Shown here: positions 23,302 to 33,811 of the stretch, piece after piece
How positions within the stretch are numbered: position 1 is the stretch's first letter
How the letters are laid out: every line of letters begins with the position of its first letter
NCBI GenBank assembly: GCA_030737835.1
Contig: CM060855.1
Location: forward strand, 1,721,032 to 1,785,031
Reading direction: 5' to 3'
Origin: Acorus gramineus
Taxonomy: Eukaryota; Streptophyta; Magnoliopsida; Acorales; Acoraceae
DNA length: 64,000 nt
Translations under genes and position numbers: made by a program
The notes under the pieces: generated by a model
What the model saw: only the letters and a program-made list of their open reading frames with translations
Told to the model about the DNA's origin: nothing
Databases searched by the model: none

Positions 23302-26300
23302 CTAGCCTGACTGAGAAGGCGGTAGCTGAGGAGAGGACTGGACCTCTGGAGCATCTGGAGCAGCAGGAGTCTCCCTCACCGAAGAAGCAGCTCTCGCGTA
23401 TCTCCCACGACTCTGCGTCGCCGAAGGACGAGAAGCTCGACTGAAGGTCGCCCCCGTAGCAAAGGAAGCAGAGACCGAGTGATCAGGCTTGAGTGGGAGA
23501 AGGTTGAGGTCCGCCTCCATCATGGACCCTCCGCCAACCAGCTTCCCCCTCATGGTGGCCTCCCAAAGGTGGACTTGTTGCATGTCCCGATCTCTCCTCT
23601 CCAGCCTCTGGCGAAGGCGATCCTCCATGCTCCTGGATCGGTCCTCGGTTACCCTCAACCTCTCTTCCAACTCCCGTGCCCTCACCTCTGAAATCCTGAG
23701 AGCCTCCCGATCCCTGTCCCCGGCAGTCTGAAGGGAACGAACCAGGTCTCCCATCAATCCACCAGGCACGCCAGCCGATGCCTCCAACTCTAACACCCTG
23801 GCCTGGAGGGAATCCCGCTCACGGCCCAGAATGGAAGACTCCTCCTCCCTCCGTATCATACAGGACTGCAGCTGGTCCATCTCCTCCTCTCTCAAGGCTC
23901 TGTCGGACCGCAACTGGTCCACCTCATCCTCGACCCTCGCAGCCCTCTCCCTCGCCTGATCAAGCTCCATCTGAGTAGCCAGGAGCTCGCTACGGACCAT
24001 GCCCAGCTCGTTCACCAACTCGAACTCCCGATCGGCGGCACTAGACGGAGGAGGACCAGAAGAAGAAGAAGCACTATCAGCTCTTGCTCTCTACAGAGCA
24101 TCCACCTGGGCCTCAAGGACCCGAACCTAGTCCTGCAAGCATCGCCTCTGCGCCCACAACCCTTCTACTTGCCCGGCCCATGCTTGGAGGTGCTCGTTGG
24201 TGGTCTCGAGGTTCTTCTCCAACTCATTCAGCTCAACCTACAAAAGAAGACATCATTTAGAACACAAAAAGAAGAAGCAAAGAGGGAAAAGAGAAAGGGT
24301 CTTTTTCTTACATAAGCGTTCGGGATCTCCTCCTCTATGGTCCTGAGGATGTCGACATATTCCTAGCGGAACTAGGCCATGTACTCCTCGCTGCTAACCA
24401 CCTCGAGACGACGCTCTACCAAGGTCCCCCTCTCGACCCATCCCCGCATGTGCACTGCATAGTTCCTCGACAGGTTCGTATCTTGAGGAATTCCGGCCAC
24501 CGGGATCAGAGGACGCCTCGGTAGGAGATCTGGCACCCACTGATGTTACCCTAGCTGGCGGACCACTTGACTGATCACATGAAAGACTACCACGTTGAAG
24601 AAGATCAGCCAGATATCCCGCGACAGCTCCTCATAGACTTCCTCCTCAGTATAGGGCCTCCAGGTCATCTGCAACGAAGAATACCACGAAAATAAGAAGA
24701 GTGCTTAAGCAAATAAAATCACGTACAAAGCTAGAAGATTAAGAAAATATACCTCTTCTTCCTTCAAAGCGCGGAAGGCCTCCCGGACCTAAGCAAGGCG
24801 ACGCAGGCAAGAAGCCCCAGGAGGCGCCCATCTCATGGCCCAAGGGAGGGCACGGTCAAAGACTAGCTGGGTCGGGCGAGCGATGGCGAAGTGCTCATAC
24901 CCGAAAATCTGCAGAGAGAAATTCAAAATAGAAGTCAGGTGAAGTTAATAAACTTAAGTCAAATCATTTCTATCTTCACTAACCTATACATGTAGAAACG
25001 CAGCAAAGCCGCCGAGATTCTTGCCCACGGCCTTCTAAACCTTTTTCGACAGCTCCACGAAGAGATGAGCTAGCATGGCCGCCCCCCAAGCAAAGCGACC
25101 CATCGTCGCCAAGTCCCTCATCAGCAACAGAGAGTGAGAGGAGACCTTGTTGGAGGCCGTCGAGAAGAGAACCCGACGGAAGAAATAGAGGAAGAACGCC
25201 CTCAACTCCCTCCGTGCCCTCTGTGGGCACGCGGCCGCCTCTCTCGCCTCTATCATCAGCTGCCTCCTCTCAAAGCTAGCTACAGCTTCACCCTTCTAAC
25301 GCCGCGTGAAGGAGCTGAGGTTGTACTGCCTCGAAAGCTATCCGAGAGGGATCCGGTTCAACGTCCTCTCCCGCTTCACGTACTCCCAGTCATCAATCAA
25401 CTCCCGGAAGAGCGCTCTGTAGTCTGGACTGGTAGCCGCTATCACCGCCTCGCCCAAGATTGGGAGGTCCATGATCTGCTGAACGTCCTCCAACGTTGGC
25501 ATCACTGCACCAGTGGGGAGGATAAATGTGCAGTTCTCTAGATCCCATCTCTCTACCAACGCCTCTAGATAAGGATGATGGACGTGGAAGGGCTCGATCA
25601 GAACGAAGGAACGGAAGCCCGCTCCGTCCACCAAGTCCCTCTCCCCCTGCCCTAAGGCAGAGTACCATCTCTTCGTCCGGTGCCACAAGGCTCGAATACG
25701 ATTCGGCCGCTGAAACAACAGAAGAAGAGGGGTTAGTCTAAAATGAAAGACGTCCACAAGGTGAGAATCCTAAATGAAATTTTCATTTCTAAACCATGCT
25801 TAGAGGATTAAAATATACATATGCAAGCATGAAACATGAATACACCTCTTTTTACCCCTTAACACCCCGACCGTGGTCTATCTACAAATCAAAATTCACC
25901 ATACTTAAAACTACATAAACACACTTTCTTCTTACCATGTAAAACATGCTTATAACACTCCCACCAAGATCATGAACACATGCTTACATACCATCCTATC
26001 ACTATCACTTCTAAAAAACATACTTATTTAAAGAAAAAACAAACTTATTATTTCCCTTTTACCATATCTTGTATTAAAAACCAAACACCCTATTTTTTAT
26101 AAATAAAGCATCAGATAAAGCCATAAAGAAAAGCATGCTTATGAAATCCCACCGTGATCATTTTCATACACAAACAAGCATGCCTATTTTAAAAGGACGC
26201 ATACATATATACTTCTTACACACTTCAAGCATACCACCAAAACATATATATACATGCATTTAGAACAAAATAAATAGGCAAAAGGAAATAGAGGAATACC

Positions 26301-26935
26301 ACGGCTCGTATAGCCTCAGAAGCCTCTGCCTCGGCCTCGTCAGGATCGTCTCTCTCCTCGTCGCCCCCCTCCTCAGTACCCACGGCCTCTGCGGCCTCCA
26401 GCACCCATGGCCTCTTCGGCCTCAAGCCCAACACCCAGACCTTCCTCCCCACCTACACACTGGAGGCCAACACCTCATAGTCCTCCATAGCCCTCCTCAC
26501 ATCCTCCTCACCCCTCACCTGGGTCTCACCCTCACCGAGACCCCCCTCATCCTCGCCAAAAACCTCGCTTAAGATACGGGCTTGCTCCTCACTAATACCC
26601 GCCACCCTCTCGGCTCCAACCTCTCTAACAACACCCTCGGCCGACCCTCCATCCTCAAAACCTGCACCCTAGGCCACCACCGATGGACCCCCACGCCTGC
26701 TCTTGCGTGTATACCCTATCACACCACTCCCTACCCCCGGGACAGCCCCCAAGGATGCACCCGCACCTCCACCCGCATGCGCCAAAGGCATCTCCGCCGT
26801 TTGGGTCACCTCCTCCGCGACCCTCCTCTCAGACCCGTCGCTCTCCGATGAGCTAGACCTCGAGACAGCCCCTCTATGCTCTCGAGAAGACCTGAGGTGC
26901 TTCATCATCAAAGCCGTCCTCTTCCCCTTCATCAT
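23302..26935 (-). pseudogene. Antisense extra gene of the Tat element: plant mobile domain plus coiled coil
   Basis: Five exons on the minus strand join in frame, all phase 0, with GT-AG introns: 26935-26300, 25709-24984, 24908-24753, 24668-24312, 24237-23302 (about 936 codons). Exons 2-4 carry a plant mobile domain (aminotransferase-like, PMD): WDLENCTFILPTGAVMPTLED and, further on, LATMGRFAWGAAMLAHLFVE; exon 4 opens TWRPYTEEEVYEEL. Exon 1 is acidic, Glu/Ala/Gly rich. Exon 5 is a ~200-residue heptad-rich coiled coil followed by a Ser/Pro tail. PMD genes placed antisense between pol and the 3' LTR are known for Tat-lineage elements; their role is unknown. It is broken by TAG at 26669, 26453, 25338, 25296, 25035, 24984, 24789, 24372, 24363, 24127 and 24091 and TAA at 24546; the final TAG (23302) may also be a mutation because the frame stays open to a GT at about 23257. 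Frame conservation across four introns supports the model. Confidence 0.8.
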
Positions 26936-27238
26936 CTCCTTCGATTTCACAAAAAAAAAACCCCAAAGGAAACTAGGGCTTCGAAATCAAGAAGAAAGGA
27001 ATGATCAAGGGCAAAATTAGGCAAATCAAAGCAAAGAAATCCAAGTTTTTTCGGTTTAAAACGAAAAAGATGAAGTATTGGAGGGAGAGGAACCGTTTTA
27101 AAAACGTGCGGGAGAGAGAGGGTCCTTTTCGATTATAAGGGACCCAGTCGGCTGACGGCTACTCGCGAGTAACCGCCCACTACCCGACGGCTAAACACCA
27201 CTAGCCGCCCCTCCCTACCGGCTAAACACAACTAGCCG
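26936..27238. other. Tat element spacer, upstream of the antisense gene
   Basis: Would hold the antisense gene's promoter and leader. At 27188-27238 two hairpins CGGCTA...TAGCCG stand in tandem; the second is cut by the solo LTR inserted at 27239. Confidence 0.55.
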
Positions 27239-30195
27239 TGTCACGCCCCAGGGCGGCCGTCCCCGGGACGCGGCAAGTGTATACATGATATCAGCAGTCT
27301 ATACAGAAGATCAATAAATCACTCTAAACAACAACTAAAATGACAATAATACAGATGAAAGCCAGGCTGACATGATATATACACAGATAGTGGAAGCTCC
27401 TCCTTCAAGTCCGCCTCAGTAATCACTGGAGAAAAATATTATGCGAGGGGTGAGCCACACGCTCAGTGAATAGCACAACCCATGCATCACAATTTATATT
27501 AACCACAAATAATCAAATCAAAAGCCTCAAAGTGGCAGGAACTACTCAAATCCAGTGGGTCACTACATCGCCGAACCACCACACCCTCACCCTCACCCCT
27601 CAATAGGTGACATAGGATATTGGGACTTACAAGGCTGATAATCATCCTTACAATAATCCCGTGGGGGTCGCTACATCGCCGACCCACCACACCCTCACCC
27701 TCACCCCTCAATAGGTGACATAGGATATTGGGACTTACAAACCAGTGGGTCGCTACATCGCTGACCCACCACACCCTCACCCTCACCCCTCAATAGGTGA
27801 CATAGGATATTGGGACTGACTAGGCTGTTGGTCACCCTTGGTCCACCGATAGTCTCTCCTCCACTCCCACATTCAGCACAGTCCGTCCCAAATCAGGAGG
27901 TGCCTACTGATGGGAGCCCTCTCACGGGATGACCTTTCTAACGCTGAGGCAGTCTCTACACGGATCCAACGAAGGGAACAGAACAGCCTATCCATACGCA
28001 TATGATCCACTCGGATCCACCGACAACACATCTCAACAACTCTAATGTCTTGAATTCTTCAGAATTCCTCCAGGGCGCATAACCACGATGCGGGGAATAT
28101 ATAAGCTAATAATGAGGAAGAGAAACCTTGGGAGGGCAACCTGAGGTCCCGATATAGGACATCCCGACAACCAAACAAGGAACACGGAGTACCCTAGCCC
28201 GGGTCTCAATGTTGACCTCGCAAGGCCCCCTTAATATTCCCCAAGGCATACTAATAGACATATGCTCGCATTTAATTTAATAAATTAAACTAATAGGACG
28301 CATGCATAGGTCGAGGCTTTCCTAGCATGATAACAAGGTGACAGGATGCATGGCTCTTACACATATCCTAAGGGTGCAAGTCCCTAACATACAAAGTCTA
28401 GGGTGGCATGCATTCTACACACTAATCATGCTTGCATGGATTACATGTTAACAAGTTAATATCAACTGCGGTGCCCCAGGGGAGGACGGTACACGCCCAA
28501 GTGCATATAGCGCCTCCCTACTGGGTTGGGTTGTCCCACTCACCAATAACCGGGTCGTCGCGCGACCGTCCGTCAAGATCTGCAAGACAGGGTAATCAAC
28601 TTGGTGAGTAAAATACACAAATACACCAAAATACACTAAAAATACACAATACTCGGACAAGCGTACATACGGCTTGTACGCACGCGAGTCTGAGCATCCC
28701 GACACACTCCCGAACCCCCTGGCAGCCATAGGCACGGCCACCCGCCCCGGGCGCACAGCCGAGCCCCGGCCCGCGCGCCCAGACGCACTGTCGAGCCCAG
28801 CCCGCACGCCCGGACACTCTGCCGAGCCCCCCCCCCCCCCCCCGGGTGCACCGCGCGCTCACTACGCCCCAGCACGGCAACCTGCGCGCACACCCGCACG
28901 CCCTACGCCCCAGCACCTCGCCCCGCGAGCACCCCGCGCGCACCACCCGCTCGCCTCATCGCGCGCGCACCCTGCGCGCACCACCAGCCTCTCCGCGCGG
29001 GCACAACACGCCTGCGCCTCCTGCGCAGCGCTCCGCGCGCACGCCTCCGCACGGCGCCCAGCGCGCAGCACCCGCACGCGGCCCCGCGCGCGCAGCACGC
29101 ACTGCGCCTCTGCGCAGTGCTCCGCGCGCACGCCCTCGCACGGCGCCCAGCGCGCAGCACCCGCACCCACCTGCTCCACCCGCGCGCACGCCCGCGCTGC
29201 TCTGCCAGCACGCCCGACAGCGCCCAGCCCTGCGCCTGCCTGCGCTGCCCTGCCAGCCTGCCAGTCTACCCGAGATAGCCTGCCATCCTGCCTGAGCCAC
29301 CCTACCACCTCTCACCGGCCACCAATGGCCACCGACGGCCACCAACCGCCGCCAACAGCCACCCACCGCCACCCATACTCAAAACCGCCCTCCTAACATG
29401 CATCTAAGCAAGAAAAGGAAGGAAAGAAGGCTTACCCTAGGAGAGGAAAGGAAGGGAAGGGGATCGGGAGCTCTTCGTGCACCGAAACACCTCCACAAGG
29501 ACCACCACCACCAAGATCTCCTTCAGCCCTCAAGGTGGCTGAAATCAGAGGAGAAAAGAGGGTAAGAGAGGGGGTCATACACGTGGGAACTCGAATCCGA
29601 GACCACCGGAGGATAGATCGGGAGCTCACATTTCCTTTCTCTTCTTAGAGTTTTTGGATCCAAGCCCTCTAGCTAGGTCAAAAGGTGGAAAAAGAGAGAG
29701 GGGGAGAGAGAAATTTAATTGGGGAAGATGATGAATAGTGGGGGAAAAGATATTTTAGCTCACTTATAATCAACTCCCACTTAGATTAGGTTAACTAGGT
29801 TTAATTAGGGTTTAAGAGAGGATTAGTGAGGTTTAAGTGAGCTTTGACTTGGGTCAACCCAACCACACAAAAAACAAAAGGGGTTGACCAAGTCATGGGC
29901 CCACTTTGACCAAGTCAACTCTCCCAATGACTTCTCGCTCAGTCAAAACCCGGATACGCCGCGGAACTGTGAAATTCTGAAACGTTACCGGAATTCGATG
30001 AAATTTTTGTGAGTGGCTTGAAATGGCACCAAGACACATAATATGCAGTTAGATTTTCAATCAGAGTCCTCAAACTCAGGATGATAGCTAACAGTCCAAA
30101 ATTTTAGCGGTTCCGATCGAAAAATGAAAAAAGCTAAAAAACTGCCAGAATGCTCCAATGGTTACCATAAGGCTAAAAGCGACACATATATAACA
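27239..30195 (+). mobile_element. LTR family L1, copy 2: solo LTR with 5-bp target duplication
   Basis: 2957 bp from TGTCACGCCCC to ATATATAACA, flanked by AGCCG at 27234-27238 and 30196-30200. No internal region or second LTR follows, so it is a solo LTR left by recombination between the two LTRs. Relative to copy 1 it lacks 217 bp at 27398 and carries three rather than two of the ~100-bp internal repeats (27550-27830). Includes a run of 17 C at 28827-28843. Confidence 0.9.
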
Positions 30196-30200
30196 AGCCG

Positions 30201-30771
30201 CCCCCTGTCAGCTTCTCAAAACACACTTATGTTCAAGTTTTCTAAAAAACAAACAGCCATGTGGTGGTTTATTCCCAAGTTTCACTTGATCAAACACAAC
30301 TTTCTCGAAGTTTTACCACAAATTCCAAAATACCGTTCAGTTCAAATTTCCTCAGTTCTGGTTCTTTTCTGGAATCTTTGTCTTTCGAATGATCCAATTC
30401 ACCAAATCAAACACACCTTTTCTTTCTTTCTGTCGGTGATATCCCCTCTTTGCTAAGCTACCCAAGCACGGGTACGGTAGGCATGAGGAAACTGACGCTG
30501 GGCTGTTCCATGCACGATGGCTAAGAACCCTGACCGAGGGTTGGATCACTTGCTTCTTTACTTTTACTCACTCTCCCACCTGAATCACTCCTTAGATAAC
30601 CATTCTAGTCAAAATCCATCCTTTGATGACCTAAATTACCTCCCTGAATGGTATTTGGTCATGTGTCCTAAGCTTCTTGAAGGTTGGGCCGGCCAAAATA
30701 AGGGTCTTTTTCCTTATCATCAATCGAAGTCTTTCTGTTTCATACAAAGACTCTGTCCGATGAGGGACAAT
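30201..30771. other. Tat element 3' spacer and polypurine region
   Basis: Continues the sequence cut at 27238. Ends in GATGAGGGACAAT immediately before the 3' LTR; this purine-rich phrase is the likely primer for plus-strand synthesis. No gene seen. Confidence 0.5.
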
Positions 30772-30878
30772 TGTAGATACTCTAATTTTGACCGTCCAAA
30801 GAAAAGAAATTTACTTCAAGTAATATTGGAACAACCGCATTTGGACATTCAATAGAAAACTCCCTCAGAAACAGAAAC
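30772..30878 (+). repeat. 3' LTR stump of the Tat element
   Basis: First 107 bp of the LTR, matching 12448-12554 with seven differences by eye, then an abrupt change to unrelated gypsy leader DNA. The remaining ~1.17 kb of this LTR is gone. Confidence 0.8.
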
Positions 30879-30880
30879 TG

Positions 30881-31872
30881 CTAGCCGATGGAACCATGAG
30901 GAACAAAGGCGCGGACGTTCTCCATACCAAGAACGGACCGCCCGAAGGGAAGCACTGTGAAGGCCGACTCATCAAGAAAGATTGGCCTTGCACGAAGCAT
31001 CCGACAGATACCGAGGTGACCCCCCTCAGCAAACAGAAGGAGCCGTCGTGTAGCCCCGCCACAATCTGCGTTTGGAGGTGTGGCGAGCCCAAGATCACGG
31101 GATGGTAGAGCATGCATTATGGGGATTCGCCTCTCCGTTTTGCACGGCCATCCTTAGAGAATGACTTCCACGGATGTTTGTTCAACCCAAGTTCAAATTG
31201 TACAACAGCACGATGGATCCTTACGATCATATTTTGGCGTTCCATCACCCCATGGCACTGTACGAGCTGTACGACGGGCTAATGTGCCGCCTCTTCCCAT
31301 CCAGCCTGGAAGGGGCCGCACTCACATGGTTCCACCTTCTACCGCCTGTGACAATCTGAACTTTCGAAGAGCTTGGTACAATGTTTGCCAAGCACTTCAT
31401 ATGCAGCAGGCGAAGGAAGAAAGACCTCGGAGATCTCATGAAGATCCAGATGCAACAGGGAGAATGGATTCAACAATATGTCAATCATTTCCGTATCCTG
31501 AAGTTCGAAGTAGAAGACTGCAATGAGGATGCTATAGTCATGGCTTTTCGCAACGGACTACTAGTTGAGATTGGCCTAAAGGAATCGCTTATCAAGCGCA
31601 CTTCTTCTGATTTGCGTGATCTGATGGGGCATGCTGAAAAGTACGCAAAGGTGGAGGAGGAATCTAAGCTCCTCAAGCAAGTGGTGGCAGCATCCCGATC
31701 CTCATTGATAGCCACAACTCCCGCACCAGCAACGAAGCACTCGTCGGAGTCTCGTCAAAAGAACCGACGGGGCGAAAAGGACAAGAAGCAAGGCGCTTCA
31801 ACGAATGAGGTGCGAGAGGGACTGGGGATGTTCTTTAAGATCCCACCATTCCAAATTTTACCTAAAATTTAG
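30881..31872 (+). pseudogene. gag: Second gypsy element: gag fragment
   Basis: From about 31120 one frame reads a second, distinct plant gypsy gag: PKFKLYNSTMDPYDHILAFH, SSLEGAALTWFHLLPP, TMFAKHFICSRRRKKDLGDL, then a basic tail. Two in-frame stops are visible (TGA near 31159 and TGA at 31357), and the frame ends with TAG at 31870. No zinc knuckle, protease or later domain follows. The upstream 240 bp is its leader or an N-terminal part of gag. Only about 250 residues of a normally longer protein remain. It differs from the gag at 14165 and belongs to a separate element. Confidence 0.8.
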
Positions 31873-32310
31873 GGTCAACAATGGTTTAGGTGGCTTGAGC
31901 CAATGAAGAGTGATGAGTCAAAGCAAGACCAAGAGGCCCCGAGCAGATTGGAGAAACGGTCAGAAGACCGCCAGCGCATGTAACTACCAAGTTGGCAATT
32001 AAGGCCCACTACCTACGAAACGTGGGTAATCAAGGGTCCGATGTGGAGCGTAAACATGGGAACGTTTCCTTGAAAAAAGCCCACTAAACACTTAGTGGCA
32101 AGGCAGTTACATGGGTAATTAAGGAACTACGTGTGTGACTTGATCCCCAAGGGGTACGTAGGCAACCTATAAAGAGGTTGCGTGATAGCACTCTAAAGGC
32201 CCAGTCAGTGATTGAGACAAGAAGCGTAATATTCAAGCTACCAAATTAATTTTCTTTTCCACAAAAAATCCAATCCAAGTTTTAATCCCACTTCTACAAA
32301 TTTAACTGTA
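31873..32310 (+). repeat. LTR-like tail of the second gypsy element
   Basis: GGGGTACGTAGGCAACCTAT at 32153 is a phrase typical of gypsy LTR R/U5 regions, and the segment ends near CCACA (32264) or slightly later where LINE coding sequence begins. There is no second copy in the window, so its boundaries are uncertain. Confidence 0.5.
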
Positions 32311-32324
32311 GAGAAAATTATCCT

Positions 32325-33780
32325 CCTCAGGAAGAATTCAAGAACAGCTGCAATGAGGTCAGGTTTAACTATTTCCCAACATTGCTGAAAAAAATTGATC
32401 GTGAATCCATCTGGACCAGGACTCCCGTCGCCTTTCATCTTACGAAGGTTCTGGTAAATTTCTTCTTCTGTGACATCAACGCAGAGGGCATCTCTATTAT
32501 CATCATTGAGCCTTTTTGAGGAATGGATGAGAGGAACTGGAATGTAAGACTCTTTGTTTAGGAGCTGCTTGAAGAACTCCACAGTGTACTTGTTGAACTT
32601 GTCGTTCATCAACCACTTCAGCCCCATCAGGCAACACCACTTTCCTAAGTCTATTGTGGGACTTCCGTGATGCAAACTGGGCATAGAAGAATTTGGAGCA
32701 TCTGTCACCATTTTGGAGCCAATTAAGCCGAGCTTTTTGGCGGATGAACTCTTCCTCCAAGCGAAGTGAGTTGACATAGCAACTCCGACCTCGAGATTCA
32801 GAGGCTCTCAAGAACTTATTCAAAGGGTCTTGTAGGAGCGAAGACTGTAATGAAGAGAGGAGAGCCTTATCTTGTCGGAGATGATCATGGACAAGTCCGA
32901 ATTGCTGCACGTTCCAGACCTTTAGGATCCCCTTTAAGTGCTGAAGTTTTTTTGCTAGGCGGTACATTGCCGAGCCCTCAATAGATATGTTCCATGCACT
33001 CGTTAAAGTCCCTATGAAAGACTCATGCCCCATCCAGGCGTTAAAAAATTTAAAGGGTTTTGGATAGTTGTGGAGGGGCGGTTCAGCAAGAAGTTTCAAT
33101 GCCGCATGATCGGAGAGGCTTTTCGACAGATGTTGAACATATGCCTCTAGAAATGTTGAGAACCAGACGGAGTTGCCCATTAATCTATCAAGACGACAGG
33201 CAATCCGATTTGCTTGCTTGTTATTTCAGGAAAAAGAGGGCCCGAGAACATGAAGATCATGGAGATTACAAGAGTCCAGGCAAGAGTTGAATCTATGTAG
33301 CCTGCGACGATTAGGGGACCAACCACCTTGCTTTTAGTTTGAAAACCGTACTTCATTGAAGTCTCCTCCAATCAACCATGGGATCAAGCTTACCCAAGTT
33401 GGACCCAATCAAAATGTTCCAGAGCTCAACACGATCCATCTCAAAGTTTGAGCCATAAACCAAAAAGAGCCACGATGAGATGGCTAAGCTTTTTAGTAAG
33501 ACCTGACAATGTATCATATGATCCGATACCTGAATGATGCCCACATCCATTTGTCCTTAAGCCAAAATAACCATATGCGACCAATTCCGTCGTTGTGATG
33601 GCCCTATTAGGGAGAGGACCTCCCCAAGATACGATGCTTAACCAAAGGGGCGTTCATTAGAGCGACTTTATTTTCCAATAACACTATAAAGTGCAGTTTT
33701 TGGGACTGCATAAATTTAATGACATCCAATTGTTTAACACGATTCTTAAGCCCACGTACATTCCAAAAGACACAATCCAT
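32325..33780 (-). pseudogene. LINE ORF2: endonuclease and start of reverse transcriptase
   Basis: ATG at 33780 opens MDCVFWNVRGLKN, the start of plant L1 apurinic-type endonucleases, with the catalytic E in LLENKV. The frame is then broken repeatedly (two adjacent stops near 33607; frame changes near 33540 and 33200). The linker follows (NSVWFSTFLEAYVQHLSKSL, SDHAALKLL) with the typical ARLNWLQNGDRCSKFFYAQF. The reverse transcriptase begins (MKGDGSPGPDGFTINFFQQC) and is cut off at EFFLRR near 32325, before the FADD-type active site. Not functional. Confidence 0.85.
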
Positions 33781-33811
33781 AAAAACAGTGGAGTCGGAAG
33801 GGGTCCAATAC

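Larger units (their letters stand above)
12448..30878 (+). mobile_element. Tat-lineage Ty3/gypsy retrotransposon, decayed, with nested insertions
   Basis: Both ends start with the same ~107 bp LTR sequence (TGTAGATAC...) at 12448 and 30772, seven differences by eye. Order along the element: 5' LTR, Tat-type primer site, leader repeats, gag, 78-bp tandem array, integrase tail, spacer, antisense plant-mobile-domain gene, 3' spacer, 3' LTR stump. An antisense extra gene between pol and the 3' LTR is a known habit of the Tat lineage. Protease, reverse transcriptase, RNase H and most of integrase are missing, so the element is non-autonomous. Two foreign LTR copies (19018-22048, 27239-30195) are inserted in it. 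The 3' LTR is cut off after 107 bp. Confidence 0.85.

Noticed and set aside
14165..26935. Reassigned UAG (read as Gln) as an explanation for the TAG codons
   Set aside because: The host genes at 142-9994 and 45204-41696 have no internal TAG and end in TAG and TGA, and the element also has frame loss, TGA and TAA, so decay is the simpler reading.
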